DNA of 64,000 nucleotides from JAICQQ01 sp965651135 (GCA_965651135.1 CBFGRJ010000001.1:1-64000), one strand, 5' to 3'. Positions 37,101 to 44,717 are shown, numbered from the stretch's first letter. The notes: generated by a model from the sequence alone, not told the origin. Made by a program: numbers and translations.

Positions 37101-39436
37101 GCAAGGAGTTCAAGGATCCCAGCCAGGCGCTGGCGTCCTTCCGCATGGCTCTGGAGCGCAATCGAGATCACGAGGCTGCGGCCAGCGAGCTCCAGAAGCT
37201 GACGGACGATCCCGATCTGTTCGAAGAGGCCGCGGACATTCTCGAGGAGGTCTATCGAGCGCGAGGGCAAACGGATCGCTTGGCAGGGCTCTACGAGAAA
37301 CGGATTGGATTTGCGGAAGGCCCGGAGGAGCGTATCGACATGCGCCGGAACTTGGCGCGTGTTTTGGAAGAAGACTGCAAAGATGCGGCCGCCGCTCAGC
37401 GAGTCTTGGAGCAGGGGCTGGAAGAGAACCCAGCCGATCCCGCACTATTGGACGAGCTGGAACGCTTGGCCCCGCTCAACGGTGGCTGGCAATCAGCCGC
37501 CGACGCGCTGAAGAGCGCCATCGACAAAGCAACGGAGCTCACGCCCGAACAGGCCAGCCAGCTTTGTGTGCGCCTTGCCGACTGGTACAAAGATCGGCTC
37601 GGAAACCCCGAGGCCGCCGAGCAAGCGCTCATGAAAGCGCTGAGCTACGAGCCGGAGAACGATGAAATTCTGGTACTGCTCGAGCAGCTGCAGAGCGTGG
37701 CGGGTCGCGAGCTCGAGTTGATAGCCACCCTGCGCCGTCGTGCCAAGCTCCACTACGATCCGGATCGGCGGGAGGAGCTCTATCGGCGCGCCAAAGAGCT
37801 TGCGGATAGTCGCGGTGACACCGAAAAGAGCGAGGAGGTGCTGCGCGAGCTGCTCACGCAGGACGAGATGAACATCTGGGCGCTGGCGGAGCTCACCAAG
37901 ATTGCCGAGGCGAAGGCGGACTACGCCGAGGTCTTCGAGCTTTTGGTCAAGCGCGCGGAGCTCCGCGCCGCTGGGGACGTGGTCAAGGACCTCAAGCACC
38001 GGGCCGCGCAGATCGCCCGTGACAAGCTGGGACGGACCGACAAGGCGATCGAGTTATTCGATTCGCTGTTCGAGGACGATCCGGACGATCGTGAGGCGGC
38101 GGACGCCCTGCGCGCCATGTACGAAGGCGCGAAGCGCTACGACGATTTGGCCAGACTGCTGGAGCGGCTGATCGATCTGGCGGAAACTCCGGAATCCCGC
38201 AGCCAGTTGCGCCTGGAGCTGGCCACGCTGAACGAAGAGCATTTCCAAGCGGTGGATACCGCCGTCAGCCTGCTCAGGGCGATCCTCGACGAAGAACCGG
38301 GACACAGCGATGCCGTGATCAGGCTCAGTCAGCTCTACGAGCGGGAGAAGCGCGACGAAGAGCTGGCCGACCTGCTCTCCGAGCAGATCTCGGCCGCCCG
38401 CGATCGGGGTGATGTTGCGGCCGAGCTCACCCTGCAGGTCCGCCTAGGCGAGGTGTACGATGCTCGCCTCGGAGACCGGGAGCGCGCCATCGATGCCTAC
38501 AAGTCGGTGTTGGCGCGCGAGGCGAACCATCGGGGTGCGCTGGAGGCGCTGGCCAGACTCTATCAGGCCAGCAACGCGCCGCGCGAAGCCGCCGAAGTGC
38601 TGGAACAGCTGCTCGGTATGGCGGATGGGGAAGCGGCGATCGACCTGACGAGATCGCTCGTGAAGCAGTACAAGGCACTCGACGAGAGCGAAAGCATCAC
38701 GCGCGCTCTGGAGCGAGGCTTGCAATTCGACGAAAGCAACGCCTGGCTGCGCGAGGAGCTGCGGCAACGCTACACGGCCGATGAAAACTGGGAACAGTTG
38801 GCAAACTTCATGGCCCGCGAGTCAGAGCTCGAGAGCGATTTGGACAAGCGCGTCGCGCTGTTGCGCGAAGCCGCGCAGATTCAGGCAGCCAAATGTGGAA
38901 ATCGTGCTGCCGAGGCCGAGCTTTTGAGCAAAGCCGCGGAGCTCAAGCCCGACGATCGCGATCTACTGTTGGCATTGTGCGACTCGTACAGTGCATCGGG
39001 TCGCGCGAAGCAGGCCATCGAGGCGTTGCAACGCATCGTCGACAGCTTCGGTGGACGCCGGTCACGGGAGCTGGGCGACATTCACAAGCGCTTGGCGACG
39101 GCCTACCTTGCCGAAGGGCAGACCTCGAATGCGCTCGAAGAATTGGATAAGGCGTTTCGCATCGAGCCGGGCAACGTCGAGGTACTCAAGCAGCTGGGAG
39201 AAGTAGCGCTCGACGTCGGTGACTTCAAAAAAGCCCAGCAGATGTTCCGAGCGCTCTTGCTCCAGCGGCTCGAAAAGGGCAGCCCCATCACCAAGGCGGA
39301 GGTCTTCATGCGGCTCGGCCAGGTGCACGCGAAGCTCGGAGAAAAATCCAAAGCAATCCAGATGTTAGAGCGGGCGCTGCAGTCGGATGCTTCGCTGTCT
39401 GAAGCGGAAGCGCAGCTGGCAGAGCTAAAGGGTTGA
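28109..39436 (+). CDS. giant tetratricopeptide-repeat protein (3775 residues)
   Basis: One uninterrupted frame of 11.3 kb encodes a soluble protein without signal or membrane segment. Nearly all of it is helical hairpins of the TPR class with the consensus pattern W/Y-x-x-L-x-x-L-Y, then A-x-x-x-Y-E-x-x-L-E-x-D-P. Neighbouring hairpins are arranged in units of about 71-74 residues, implying roughly 50 units and about 100 TPR-like motifs. A distinct hairpin (R-x-x-A-x-x-L-x-P-x-Y-E) recurs at about residues 1420, 1810, 2118, 2423, 2800 and 3040. A basic Pro/Arg/Lys linker interrupts the array near residues 890-915. The composition is strongly acidic. The ATG at 28109 has GGAG only one base away, so the translation start is not certain. 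It is likely a very long superhelical scaffold; partners are unknown. Confidence 0.9.
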   Translation: MDSQTVRTLLGKLQVDPDSQEDWAELRQQVSHRAGDLGEDDFLRLLDAAREQHQARGEWDAVRKLLEIAIALVEGTPREAPLVREHARVLIEELLDDDGAAADYVRLLEISPDDAAITQALEETERKRERYKDLVKSYVTEAEAAQDDVYKSSMLMRASEMELRFAGEEADIDRIIDRLEQAVRLDPSNVGASKMLERVYRRNQRWDEVARVLERVADRSEDVNSKAAAGIRLARTYLHKLGDKDRASRAYDRVLRARPDHREAKEFLAGFYSAEERWDDLVQLYENDLKTKGADSKDTVGDMFQIAMLHWRKRESPSDAEPWFERIRKIEPAHEGVLNFFREYSAALDDDAHLIDILSAAQKAERDKQKKTALGKEIAKLAEGQKNAQKAIEQYKSILRQDPDNQEAREALKRLYKQTQGYNALVELLRQQLERTPQEAYEERVAILREVATVYRQYLKSDTALVAVLNQIVQLDDKLDEHDILEVRELVSLYEKLGRYRDLLTNQQRLAQWTPDLDEKKALYRAVARRWLEQFSNVQNATEAYAELLKIAPDDVEARERLEELYRKRRAWPALYELYESELETAEGAARLSLMKEMAQLAAERLNRGSDAVRLYKQILDADPSRTDVLDSLEKHAERARDWVNLADALERRVELLEDDKQARLAVLQKLGSVYADHLSAPDKATQAWRRVLELQPGHHRALRVLREAFLQEADYDGLEELYGSQQDWEGLADVFSTAADRARDDAQKVELSYRAAAVYETRLNQPDRAFRSYERILAVDPEDVKAARALIPLYEKDEKWNRLPALYEVLLDKAQTPDEKVELLSRLVQVSGSRLADKKAAALYAQQAYAIAPDSDAALELLEQTCRAAGAWDELVASLEARLASATLPSSPPPPKRRRRRKRGASEAPSQPPKAEGITSSERRMLSLKLARVYSDELGKVDQAIATLKKLLEQSPADTEAAHTLEAILRREQRRDDLRWLLELRVKHAPDDRERLAILKEWATLEEEVFESPEAAVSLHRRVLEIDKADVTSLTTLARLLLKAGDAEGASEVVAQQRDVSEGDERAERELELADLYLTRLDKPAEALQACVRALQNEAAKPKAVALLERLVERDATKVKAAELLAELYAAGGDARREAQALEVMIADATDDADRLDLYQRLATVLEGKLGAYSSALDVMLQAVVRYPSELPLWDRAEALSAASGRPTDLAERYREVLRGKLDREIEIELSERAARLHEDKLGDPIGAAPYLEKILELDPSNEPAFQHLKDILTAAERWGELEALYDRASRATDDVQRQIDMLVEVALICEEITEDAPKAIRYYERILEIDPMHDASSKALDRLYVRQGDNEKLAKLLTRRLETAVGDELVETKLRLARIQIDLHHPESAIDHVEDVLRERLNDYQARELAERMLEIGSLRVRAARMLESVYESRNEIRDLVRVLMIRLEGLDDEQEEDRSPEEQAELLRRIATLRDDRLHDDQGALDALCRLVPLDPLDADARQRLIEVGRRVGEHERVAVVLTRAAKNADSPGLKGEILLKVAGLYEDQIGDKQRAELTYREVVELDESDAALVLPAARSLERLYVASGEHEKLAGILRIQVGLEPDAEARAQLLGRLGELCQHVLGDNDGAIAAWKARVEENPDDDVALAALDALYVSTERYRELVSVLERRREIATDDARRKELLTRAAETQWKQLSEIAEAIESYQTLVAEFGADVAALSALEQLYVAADRYEELADVYDRHLEIAPDDSERLRLYAALGEVKRKHLNDWEGALGAYRKALEIDSQHEPSRHALEEMLDSSDSITRRESAAVLRPIYEAETDAQRLLRVLEIEVDTAEDPDTKLRGLERALSVAEDALDDRTRAYSYAERAVREAAGHTALGPYLEHLERLAAATQRRADQVKLLCEVVPDIFDGNVQIDVTLRIADLARHQLADRELARQYYQKALELRVDDPKALAALESLYEEAGDAQSLLDILERRADTAETDADRKQFLFRRGRLLAEVIEDRRKAIEVYEAILDMELEPAAIEALESLYTHEEMWVELITLYQRQLDSRVGDAALLHVKIAQVAAKQMNDLHRAFDEFEAALDIERQHEPAIKGLEELLAGSIDVEFRARAASLLEPVYLARADYKSLLEAIKARLAASQDPIEKRELLTRLAKLYEEQQEDYLAALDTTAKLLDDDLADDDTIHELERLAKVAGASQKLAEIYSSRLADQPIEDDAGLRLCRRTGELFSELGDSRRALEFYRRALAFEPENRELFDAVDAILRDTEQHAARVELYRDALNHRFDPDDRLKALHVIARLQTEALNQPDEAIETYRQALEVDETNVETLDALTKLYQKRKRYTDLAEHYLRRAESTPDIEAAAEFRLSLARLYKNELEEPERALDQLEEIVQSLPSHEAAIEELEAMRASEEFRERTVEILRPLYESLDDWKRLIKLNEDRFSLAGDVHEQVAVLRETAELWESRGRNQERARLALKEAFRLDPEDNDVRASYERLVEATSAWDELAALYDEVLAESPDILTKRDVLSTLAEVHNKRRDDPRRALDAYDRLHRVDETDLTPLNYMERLATLLSDWPVLVRVLTAKAELSLDEEERASIWRRVGEAKRDMLDDPTGAIEAYERALEIEPSNAFTVDCLIELYEQHENSERLVELYQMRVDLCDEDDAELKYNLLSSAAEVYETKLKDHSRAIEVLTQALDVQPGDAKVLSALNRLYRAEQMWPELLDNLRAQAELAEGAEERALLRRQIGEILATKLEQYEEALEAYRLVLEDTPEDETTIAKVREIGEEHEDLRLTVAEVLVPVLTQTNAHEPLVAVLEMRLTAEMDPEQRVETLRSIAQVLEEKLERVSDAEGALLRALSEKPEGQDLHEGIERLAEASNGWGRYADVLEERAQATFDPEVAKDLFVRAGHIAERHLHDNRRAVEDFTRAIEQTGDQPELLVALDRLYSNLGDAERLSEILDRRVVVEEREDEQAELYYRLGTIQSKEFKDPSQALASFRMALERNRDHEAAASELQKLTDDPDLFEEAADILEEVYRARGQTDRLAGLYEKRIGFAEGPEERIDMRRNLARVLEEDCKDAAAAQRVLEQGLEENPADPALLDELERLAPLNGGWQSAADALKSAIDKATELTPEQASQLCVRLADWYKDRLGNPEAAEQALMKALSYEPENDEILVLLEQLQSVAGRELELIATLRRRAKLHYDPDRREELYRRAKELADSRGDTEKSEEVLRELLTQDEMNIWALAELTKIAEAKADYAEVFELLVKRAELRAAGDVVKDLKHRAAQIARDKLGRTDKAIELFDSLFEDDPDDREAADALRAMYEGAKRYDDLARLLERLIDLAETPESRSQLRLELATLNEEHFQAVDTAVSLLRAILDEEPGHSDAVIRLSQLYEREKRDEELADLLSEQISAARDRGDVAAELTLQVRLGEVYDARLGDRERAIDAYKSVLAREANHRGALEALARLYQASNAPREAAEVLEQLLGMADGEAAIDLTRSLVKQYKALDESESITRALERGLQFDESNAWLREELRQRYTADENWEQLANFMARESELESDLDKRVALLREAAQIQAAKCGNRAAEAELLSKAAELKPDDRDLLLALCDSYSASGRAKQAIEALQRIVDSFGGRRSRELGDIHKRLATAYLAEGQTSNALEELDKAFRIEPGNVEVLKQLGEVALDVGDFKKAQQMFRALLLQRLEKGSPITKAEVFMRLGQVHAKLGEKSKAIQMLERALQSDASLSEAEAQLAELKG

Positions 39437-39498
39437 GGTTGCTCTTCGAGAGGGCTGTGCGTGGACACGCCCCGCGTTATGAGTAGCCTTGTCGACCG

Positions 39499-40242
39499 GT
39501 GACAAAATTTTCGATCAACCTCAACAAGATTGCCTTGTTGCGCAATTCGCGCGGCAGGAACTATCCCGATCTGCTCGCCTTTGCGCGCCGCTGTCTGACC
39601 CTGGGTGTGCACGGGATTACGGTTCACCCGCGGCCGGATGAACGACACGTGCGTTACTCGGATGTCCCAGCACTGGCGCGCCTGTTGCAGGAGTTCCCCC
39701 ATGCCGAGTTGAACATCGAGGGCAACCCGAGCCCGCGATTCGTAGCGCTCGTGCTAGAGGCTCAGCCGCATCAGGTCACCTTGGTGCCGGATGCAGACGA
39801 CCAACTCACTTCCGACCATGGCTGGGACGCCGTGCGGGACCTCGCGGAGCTGCGGCGAGTGGTGGCAGTCTTTCGGGACGCAAAGATCAGGACCAGTCTG
39901 TTCATGGACCCGGTGCCCGAGCAGGTAGAAGCGGCGAGCCGCACCGGTGCCGAGCGCATCGAGCTCTACACCGAAGCCTACGCCAGCAGCTATGGCTCTT
40001 CGCGGCAGAGCGCCGTGATTGCCCGTTACGCCGACGCGGCGCGCCAGGCAGCAGCGCTTGGACTGGGCGTCAACGCTGGCCATGACTTGAATCTCGACAA
40101 TCTGCCCACGTTCTTGCGGGAGGTCCCCGATGTGCTCGAGGTTAGCATCGGCCACGCTGTCGTGTGCGAGTGCCTCGAGCTCGGGCTGAAAACAGTGCTC
40201 GAACGCTACCTGGATATCGTCAGCCGCGGAAGTCGCGGCTAG
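39499..40242 (+). CDS. pdxJ: pyridoxine 5'-phosphate synthase
   Basis: Condenses 1-deoxyxylulose 5-phosphate with 3-amino-2-oxopropyl phosphate to form pyridoxine 5'-phosphate (DXP-dependent vitamin B6 route). The 247-residue TIM-barrel protein shows the family landmarks SINLNKIALLRNSRG, ITVHPRPDERH, NIEGNP, QVTLVPD and the late GLGVNAGHDLN. The start is GTG at 39499. It lies 62 nt downstream of the giant TPR gene and is convergent with the DUF1552 gene five bases away. No acpS, which often accompanies pdxJ, is adjacent. Confidence 0.95.
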   Translation: MTKFSINLNKIALLRNSRGRNYPDLLAFARRCLTLGVHGITVHPRPDERHVRYSDVPALARLLQEFPHAELNIEGNPSPRFVALVLEAQPHQVTLVPDADDQLTSDHGWDAVRDLAELRRVVAVFRDAKIRTSLFMDPVPEQVEAASRTGAERIELYTEAYASSYGSSRQSAVIARYADAARQAAALGLGVNAGHDLNLDNLPTFLREVPDVLEVSIGHAVVCECLELGLKTVLERYLDIVSRGSRG

Positions 40243-40247
40243 CTCGC

Positions 40248-41585
40248 TCAGGCCAACACACCACTCAGCGGGGCGGTCGCGAAATCGGGGTGGCCGAAGG
40301 TCTGGGTTTCGACGCCGTAAGCATTCAAGACCGCAGCCAATAGATCGTTTGCAGAAGCTGCTTCGTAGGTCACGAAGCGCCCGGTATCGATGGCTCCGCC
40401 TGCATTGCCCGCGATGAGATAGGGGATGTTGGTGAGCGAGTGGGTATTGCCGAGCGACACCTCGTTGCCCCACAAGATGGCGGTGTTGTCGAGGATGCTG
40501 CCGTCCCCTTCGGGGATCTGGCTCAGAAGATCCATGAAGTACGCGAGCTGTTCGGCATGCCACTTGGCGCGAGCCACGAGCTGGAGCGTCGCAGTTTCGT
40601 TGCTCGGACCCGAATGCGACAGCGAATGTCCTTCGCTGAGGCTGTCGAGCCAGGGGAATCGAATGCGATTGAATCCAGTGGAAATCTGCAGGCTTGCCAC
40701 TCGCGTGAGATCGCAGGCGAACGCCACGGCCAATAGCTGTAGGTGCGCCTGCATGACGAGAGGCATATCGTTCTCGCTGTTGGGGTCGAGGGTTGGTGGG
40801 GGCAACGGCTCGTCACAGCTCGCGGGCGCCTCTGCACCGACGCCGATACGGCGCTCGAGGTCGCGCACCAGCTCCAAATGCTGTGCGAGCTTTTGCCGAT
40901 CGTGCGAGCCGAGCTGCCGCTCGAGCAGCTCGAACTGAGACTGAACGGCGTCGAGGACCGAGGCTCGCTGATCGGTCGGATCGTTCGGATCGATCGGTTT
41001 TGACACGAAGTTGGCAAACAACCGCTGATAAACCTCGAGCGGATCGTTGATGGGCGGCAGGGGTTGACCAGGCCCCGCGTAGCTGATGCGAGCCTGAACG
41101 TCCGCCTCGCTGGCACGCACACCGATCTCCAGGCTCTTGAGTGGAGTTTCCAGGCCGATGTGATTCGCGATGGCTTGGTCGATGCTGATGCCATTGGCCC
41201 AACCCGCGCGCGAGCCACAGCCGTCGACGAACTCGCCCTCGAGGAGCTCGCGACCCGTGAAGAGCGCGCCGATCCCGCGCTGGTGGGGGCCGCCAGGGCC
41301 CGTGGCCGTCACCTTGGCGTCGACCCCCTGGAAGATCAACAGCTTGTCTTTGTGGTGAGCCAGCGGTTGATGGATCTCACCCAATTCGAATTCACGCTCG
41401 CTGCCGGTGGGAAACCAGGCCTCGTGAATCGTGCCATTGGGGTTGTACATGGTGACGAAGCGCTTGGGAGGCGCCTCGCCTTCGCTTTGTGCGCGAGCGC
41501 TCAGCGACTCGAACAACGGCAAGGCGACCACCACGCCGCCCGCGCCCTTGAGAAAATGGCGTCGTGTACTGGTTTTCCGCATCAT
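40248..41585 (-). CDS. DUF1552 protein with Tat signal
   Basis: The 445-residue product begins with a twin-arginine signal (TRRHFLKGAGG, then a hydrophobic core and ARA) for folded export. The mature part shows the DUF1552 pattern (RFVTMYNPNGT, GVDAK, GPHQRGIGALFTG, SLEIGV). This uncharacterised family is abundant in Myxococcota and Planctomycetes and resembles sulfatase/DUF1501-type folds. Its start overlaps the stop of the DUF1592 gene by four bases (ATGA), so the two are made together. The cofactor or substrate that would require Tat export is unknown. Confidence 0.9.
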   Translation of the reverse strand: MMRKTSTRRHFLKGAGGVVVALPLFESLSARAQSEGEAPPKRFVTMYNPNGTIHEAWFPTGSEREFELGEIHQPLAHHKDKLLIFQGVDAKVTATGPGGPHQRGIGALFTGRELLEGEFVDGCGSRAGWANGISIDQAIANHIGLETPLKSLEIGVRASEADVQARISYAGPGQPLPPINDPLEVYQRLFANFVSKPIDPNDPTDQRASVLDAVQSQFELLERQLGSHDRQKLAQHLELVRDLERRIGVGAEAPASCDEPLPPPTLDPNSENDMPLVMQAHLQLLAVAFACDLTRVASLQISTGFNRIRFPWLDSLSEGHSLSHSGPSNETATLQLVARAKWHAEQLAYFMDLLSQIPEGDGSILDNTAILWGNEVSLGNTHSLTNIPYLIAGNAGGAIDTGRFVTYEAASANDLLAAVLNAYGVETQTFGHPDFATAPLSGVLA

Positions 41586-43363
41586 TGTCCCTCCGGCATG
41601 GCGGGTCGGTAACGGAACGCGTCAGTGAGGGTGATCGCCACCAAGAGCTCCTTGAGATCTCCGCCCGACTCCGCGAAGCGGGTCCGAGCTTGATCGAGGC
41701 TGCAGCTGTCGTCGGGTTGTTCCACGCGGCCCATGGCAAAGCGATACCAATGGGTCGCCAGGCAATCGCGCACGGCAGCACTCTGGGCCAAACGGGCGGA
41801 GAGCTCGAAAGGCTCGGTAAACGGGCCGTCGATGGTGGGATCGGGCGAGTCGACAATCGCGCCCGAGGCGTCGACGGGCAACCCATTTTCCATGCTGCGG
41901 TAGCGGCCGAACTGATCGTAGTTTTCGAGGCCGAAACCCAGCGGGTCAATCAGCTCGTGGCAGGTGGCGCAGACTGGTTCTTCCGTATGTACGGCGAAGC
42001 GCTCCCGAGTCGTGAGACTGGGATCGGGATCGGGGGGATTGTTGTCGACGGTGGGCGGTGGAGGTTGCGGGGGATCGCAAAGGAGCTGCGCGCGGATGAA
42101 CACTCCGCGCTGAATGGGCGACGACTGGTCGGCGTGAGACAAAAGAGCCATGAGCGCCGGTTGGGTGAGCAGGCCTGCTCGCTGGCCCGGCTGAGCAACG
42201 CCGACGAAGTGATCCTCCGAGTTCGAGAGCTGATACAGGTTCGCCAGCGTCGAATTCACGAAAATGAGGTCGGACGAGAACAGCTCCTCCATCGAACCGC
42301 TGCCACCCCAATAAACGAAGTCGACGAACGTCAACAGCGAGTTCTTCCATGAATCTGCTAGAGCGCCCATGTCCGTGACCGAGCTACCATCGCGCGCCAG
42401 ACCATCGAAGCGATCGAGATCGAGCCATTGGCGGTGGAAGTCGGACACCATGGCGCGTGCCCGCGGCGAGGCCAGCATGCGGCGCGCTTGAGCTTCGACT
42501 TGGTCAGCCAACATCAGCTCGCCGGCATCGGCAGCTCGAAATAGCTCGTCATCGGGCATCGAATTCCACAAGAAATAGGAGAGCCGCGAGGCTATCTCGT
42601 AGTTGCCCAGGGCAATGGCCCCTGTTTCCGGCGTCGGCGCTTTGGGTGCTTCTACGCGATACAAGAACTGGGGCGCTTGAAGCATGGCTTCCAGCACCAA
42701 GCCGATGCTCGCTTCGTGGCCCAACGTGGGGGCGGCCTTGTCGTAGAGTTTACGAAATGACTCGACCTCCTCGGGCAACAACGGCCGGCGAAAGGCGCGC
42801 TTGCCGAAGTTGGTGATGAAGTCCACGAGGCAAGTGGCGGTATCACCGCTGGGGCAGGGGGCAACGGTGTCGAGCCGCTGCGCCACGGTTCGAGCGGAGA
42901 TGTCCCGCGCCGCAGCCCAATACTTCTCCACCAAAAGCGGATTGGCCTGATGCGTCTCTGCGTTGTTCTCGAAGTTCTCGACGCGGTGCTCGGGTGGAAA
43001 GTCGCTGGCCGGGGCCGTGTCGTCTCCCAACAGATCGAGCAACGTGTTGTTGTATTGAGTTCGAGTCAAAAGGCGCAGCGTAGCCGGTGCCGGGTTTGGG
43101 CCTTCGCACACCAGAGGTTGCCCAGAGTCGTTGGGTTGCTCTGGGTAGGACTTCGCCTCCTGGCGGCACGCGCTGAGCGACGTGCCGAGTATCAGAGCCG
43201 CGAGGCCTCCCACGATGGGGTGTCGCCCGGTTGCCGAAATACAGCGCAAGACGCTCTCAGGTTTACCCGTGGGGGGCGTCGAGTCAACGACTGCTGGGCC
43301 CTTGGGCCGCAGCGCCGGATCGCTGCGCAAAACGAGCACGCCCGCCCCGTTGGATTGTGGCAC
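41582..43363 (-). CDS. DUF1592/DUF1588/DUF1585/DUF1587/DUF1595-type protein, probable lipoprotein
   Basis: A 593-residue exported protein with the multi-DUF architecture seen next to DUF1552 genes: LRLLTRTQYNNTLLDLLGD (DUF1587-like), a FGKRAFRRPL segment (DUF1595), a central YFLWNSMPDDELF region (DUF1592), and QRGVFIRAQLLCD with CATCHELIDPLGFGLENYD (DUF1588/1585). The CATCH sequence is a CxxCH c-type haem-binding motif. The signal ends in LSAC, a lipobox. The start is unclear: GTG 43363 adds about 37 residues before the signal; TTG 43249 would suit better. Likely a periplasmic electron-transfer or surface-degradation component. Confidence 0.88.
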   Translation of the reverse strand: MPQSNGAGVLVLRSDPALRPKGPAVVDSTPPTGKPESVLRCISATGRHPIVGGLAALILGTSLSACRQEAKSYPEQPNDSGQPLVCEGPNPAPATLRLLTRTQYNNTLLDLLGDDTAPASDFPPEHRVENFENNAETHQANPLLVEKYWAAARDISARTVAQRLDTVAPCPSGDTATCLVDFITNFGKRAFRRPLLPEEVESFRKLYDKAAPTLGHEASIGLVLEAMLQAPQFLYRVEAPKAPTPETGAIALGNYEIASRLSYFLWNSMPDDELFRAADAGELMLADQVEAQARRMLASPRARAMVSDFHRQWLDLDRFDGLARDGSSVTDMGALADSWKNSLLTFVDFVYWGGSGSMEELFSSDLIFVNSTLANLYQLSNSEDHFVGVAQPGQRAGLLTQPALMALLSHADQSSPIQRGVFIRAQLLCDPPQPPPPTVDNNPPDPDPSLTTRERFAVHTEEPVCATCHELIDPLGFGLENYDQFGRYRSMENGLPVDASGAIVDSPDPTIDGPFTEPFELSARLAQSAAVRDCLATHWYRFAMGRVEQPDDSCSLDQARTRFAESGGDLKELLVAITLTDAFRYRPAMPEGQ

Positions 43364-43491
43364 AGCGGCAACTTTTGACCCACCTCGCGCGCCTGATTGG
43401 GACTTGCCAGCAAGTGCGGGCTATGGGCGGCACCCAGCGAATGCCGGGCGAGCTGTGGAGCTCCTCGTTGGATGCTACGAACGGAGGACGG

Positions 43492-43980
43492 ATGAGCGCG
43501 CAAAATCTTCGCAAGACCAGAAGGGGCAGCGCCACGCCGCGCCTACTTGCGAAGGCGCACTGGGTCGTCGGCATCGTGGTTCTGGTCGGCGCGGCTGTCT
43601 ACCTGCTGTCTACTGCTAGGGCGACCCATTCCGCTCCCGCGTCGACGCTCGAGCTGCCTCGCGAGCCTCCCGTCGAGCTGTTGCACGTGCCCAACTCGGG
43701 AATTCCGTGCGAGGTCGATCGCGTGCTCAGGGACAAGTGCCGGCGCTGCCACACCATACCCTCTCGCCACGCTGCGCCGCTCGCCCTGCTCACCTGGGAC
43801 CAAGTGCACGCCGAGCGCCATGGGCAGCCCGTCTACGCGCTGATGGCCAGAGCCATTCGCACCGACTCGATGCCTTTCCGCATACCTGCGAATCCGCCGA
43901 TCGAGCGGCTCACGGCACAGGAACGAAAGACGCTGCTCGACTGGCTGGATCGAGGGGCGCCTAGGGGCGAGTGCCCCTAA
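43492..43980 (+). CDS. membrane-anchored protein with a CxxCH haem motif
   Basis: Starting at ATG 43492 (GGAGG at 43483-43487), the 162-residue product has a basic N-terminus, one transmembrane helix (about 25-41), a short spacer and a periplasmic part with CRRCH (C83, C86, H87). This is a monohaem cytochrome-like motif, with candidate distal ligands in the SMPF and RIP segment near residue 130. It is divergent from the DUF1552/DUF1592 pair across 128 nt, and DUF1592 proteins also carry CxxCH, suggesting a shared electron-transfer role. The longer frame upstream lacks coding character. Confidence 0.8.
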   Translation: MSAQNLRKTRRGSATPRLLAKAHWVVGIVVLVGAAVYLLSTARATHSAPASTLELPREPPVELLHVPNSGIPCEVDRVLRDKCRRCHTIPSRHAAPLALLTWDQVHAERHGQPVYALMARAIRTDSMPFRIPANPPIERLTAQERKTLLDWLDRGAPRGECP

Positions 43981-44001
43981 CCTTTGGAGTGAGCCTGCTG
44001 T

Positions 44002-44694
44002 GTGCCCGTGCCCATGAAAAACCGTCTCTTCGCAATCGCGCAGCAGGCTTGGCGTTGGGTCATGGCGCTGCTTTTGGCTTGTTTGCTCAAGTGCTGGGCC
44101 AAGAGCTGGCGTGTGCGTTGGGTAGGCGAAGAGCATCTGGATGTTCCGCGACGCCGCGTCTTCGCGTTTTGGCACGGACAGCAGATGGGTCTATTGGCCG
44201 CTCGCCACAGGGCCAAGTTGACCACGCTGGTGAGCTGGTCGAACGACGGTGCTCTGCAAGCGCAGGTCATGCGTCGACTCGGCCTCGGCGTGGTGCGCGG
44301 GTCGTCTTCTCGCGGGGCCGCGGTCGGCTTGTTGAGCATGATTCGTGCCGTGCGCGGCGGCAGGGATGCCGCGTTTGCCGTGGACGGCCCCAAGGGGCCC
44401 AAGCAACGAGCCAAACCGGGGGCAGTGGCGGTGGCAAACAGCAGCGGCGCGCTGCTGCTTCCGGTTGCCTCCGCTGCTCGCCGAAGCCTGCGGCTCGGGC
44501 GGGCCTGGGATGACTTCGAGATTCCATTGCCGTTCACGACCGTCGCTGTCGCGATCGGCTCGCCCGTAGACACCCAGGTTCTCGCAGACGGTGAGAAAAT
44601 CCTGAGCGAAGCTATCCAAAGCGCGCGTGGAGTCGCCGAGCAAGCCTTGCTCGAAGCGCCGGCAAAGCTGGCAAACTCATTGCCTTTGTCCTGA
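44002..44694 (+). CDS. DUF374 lysophospholipid acyltransferase-like protein
   Basis: The 230-residue inner-membrane-associated protein has an N-terminal hydrophobic segment (about 15-32) and the DUF374 motifs FWHGQQM (the acyltransferase H position) and DGPKGP with AKPGAV, plus a late DFEIPLPF. DUF374 belongs to the lipid A/lysophospholipid acyltransferase superfamily, acting on envelope lipids. GTG 44002 is chosen with GGAG 12 bases upstream; ATG 44014 is possible. It lies 21 nt after the cytochrome-like gene on the same strand and 23 nt before the aminotransferase gene. Confidence 0.88.
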   Translation: MPVPMKNRLFAIAQQAWRWVMALLLACLLKCWAKSWRVRWVGEEHLDVPRRRVFAFWHGQQMGLLAARHRAKLTTLVSWSNDGALQAQVMRRLGLGVVRGSSSRGAAVGLLSMIRAVRGGRDAAFAVDGPKGPKQRAKPGAVAVANSSGALLLPVASAARRSLRLGRAWDDFEIPLPFTTVAVAIGSPVDTQVLADGEKILSEAIQSARGVAEQALLEAPAKLANSLPLS

Positions 44695-44717
44695 GTGCGC
44701 ACTACGCATGGCTCGGC

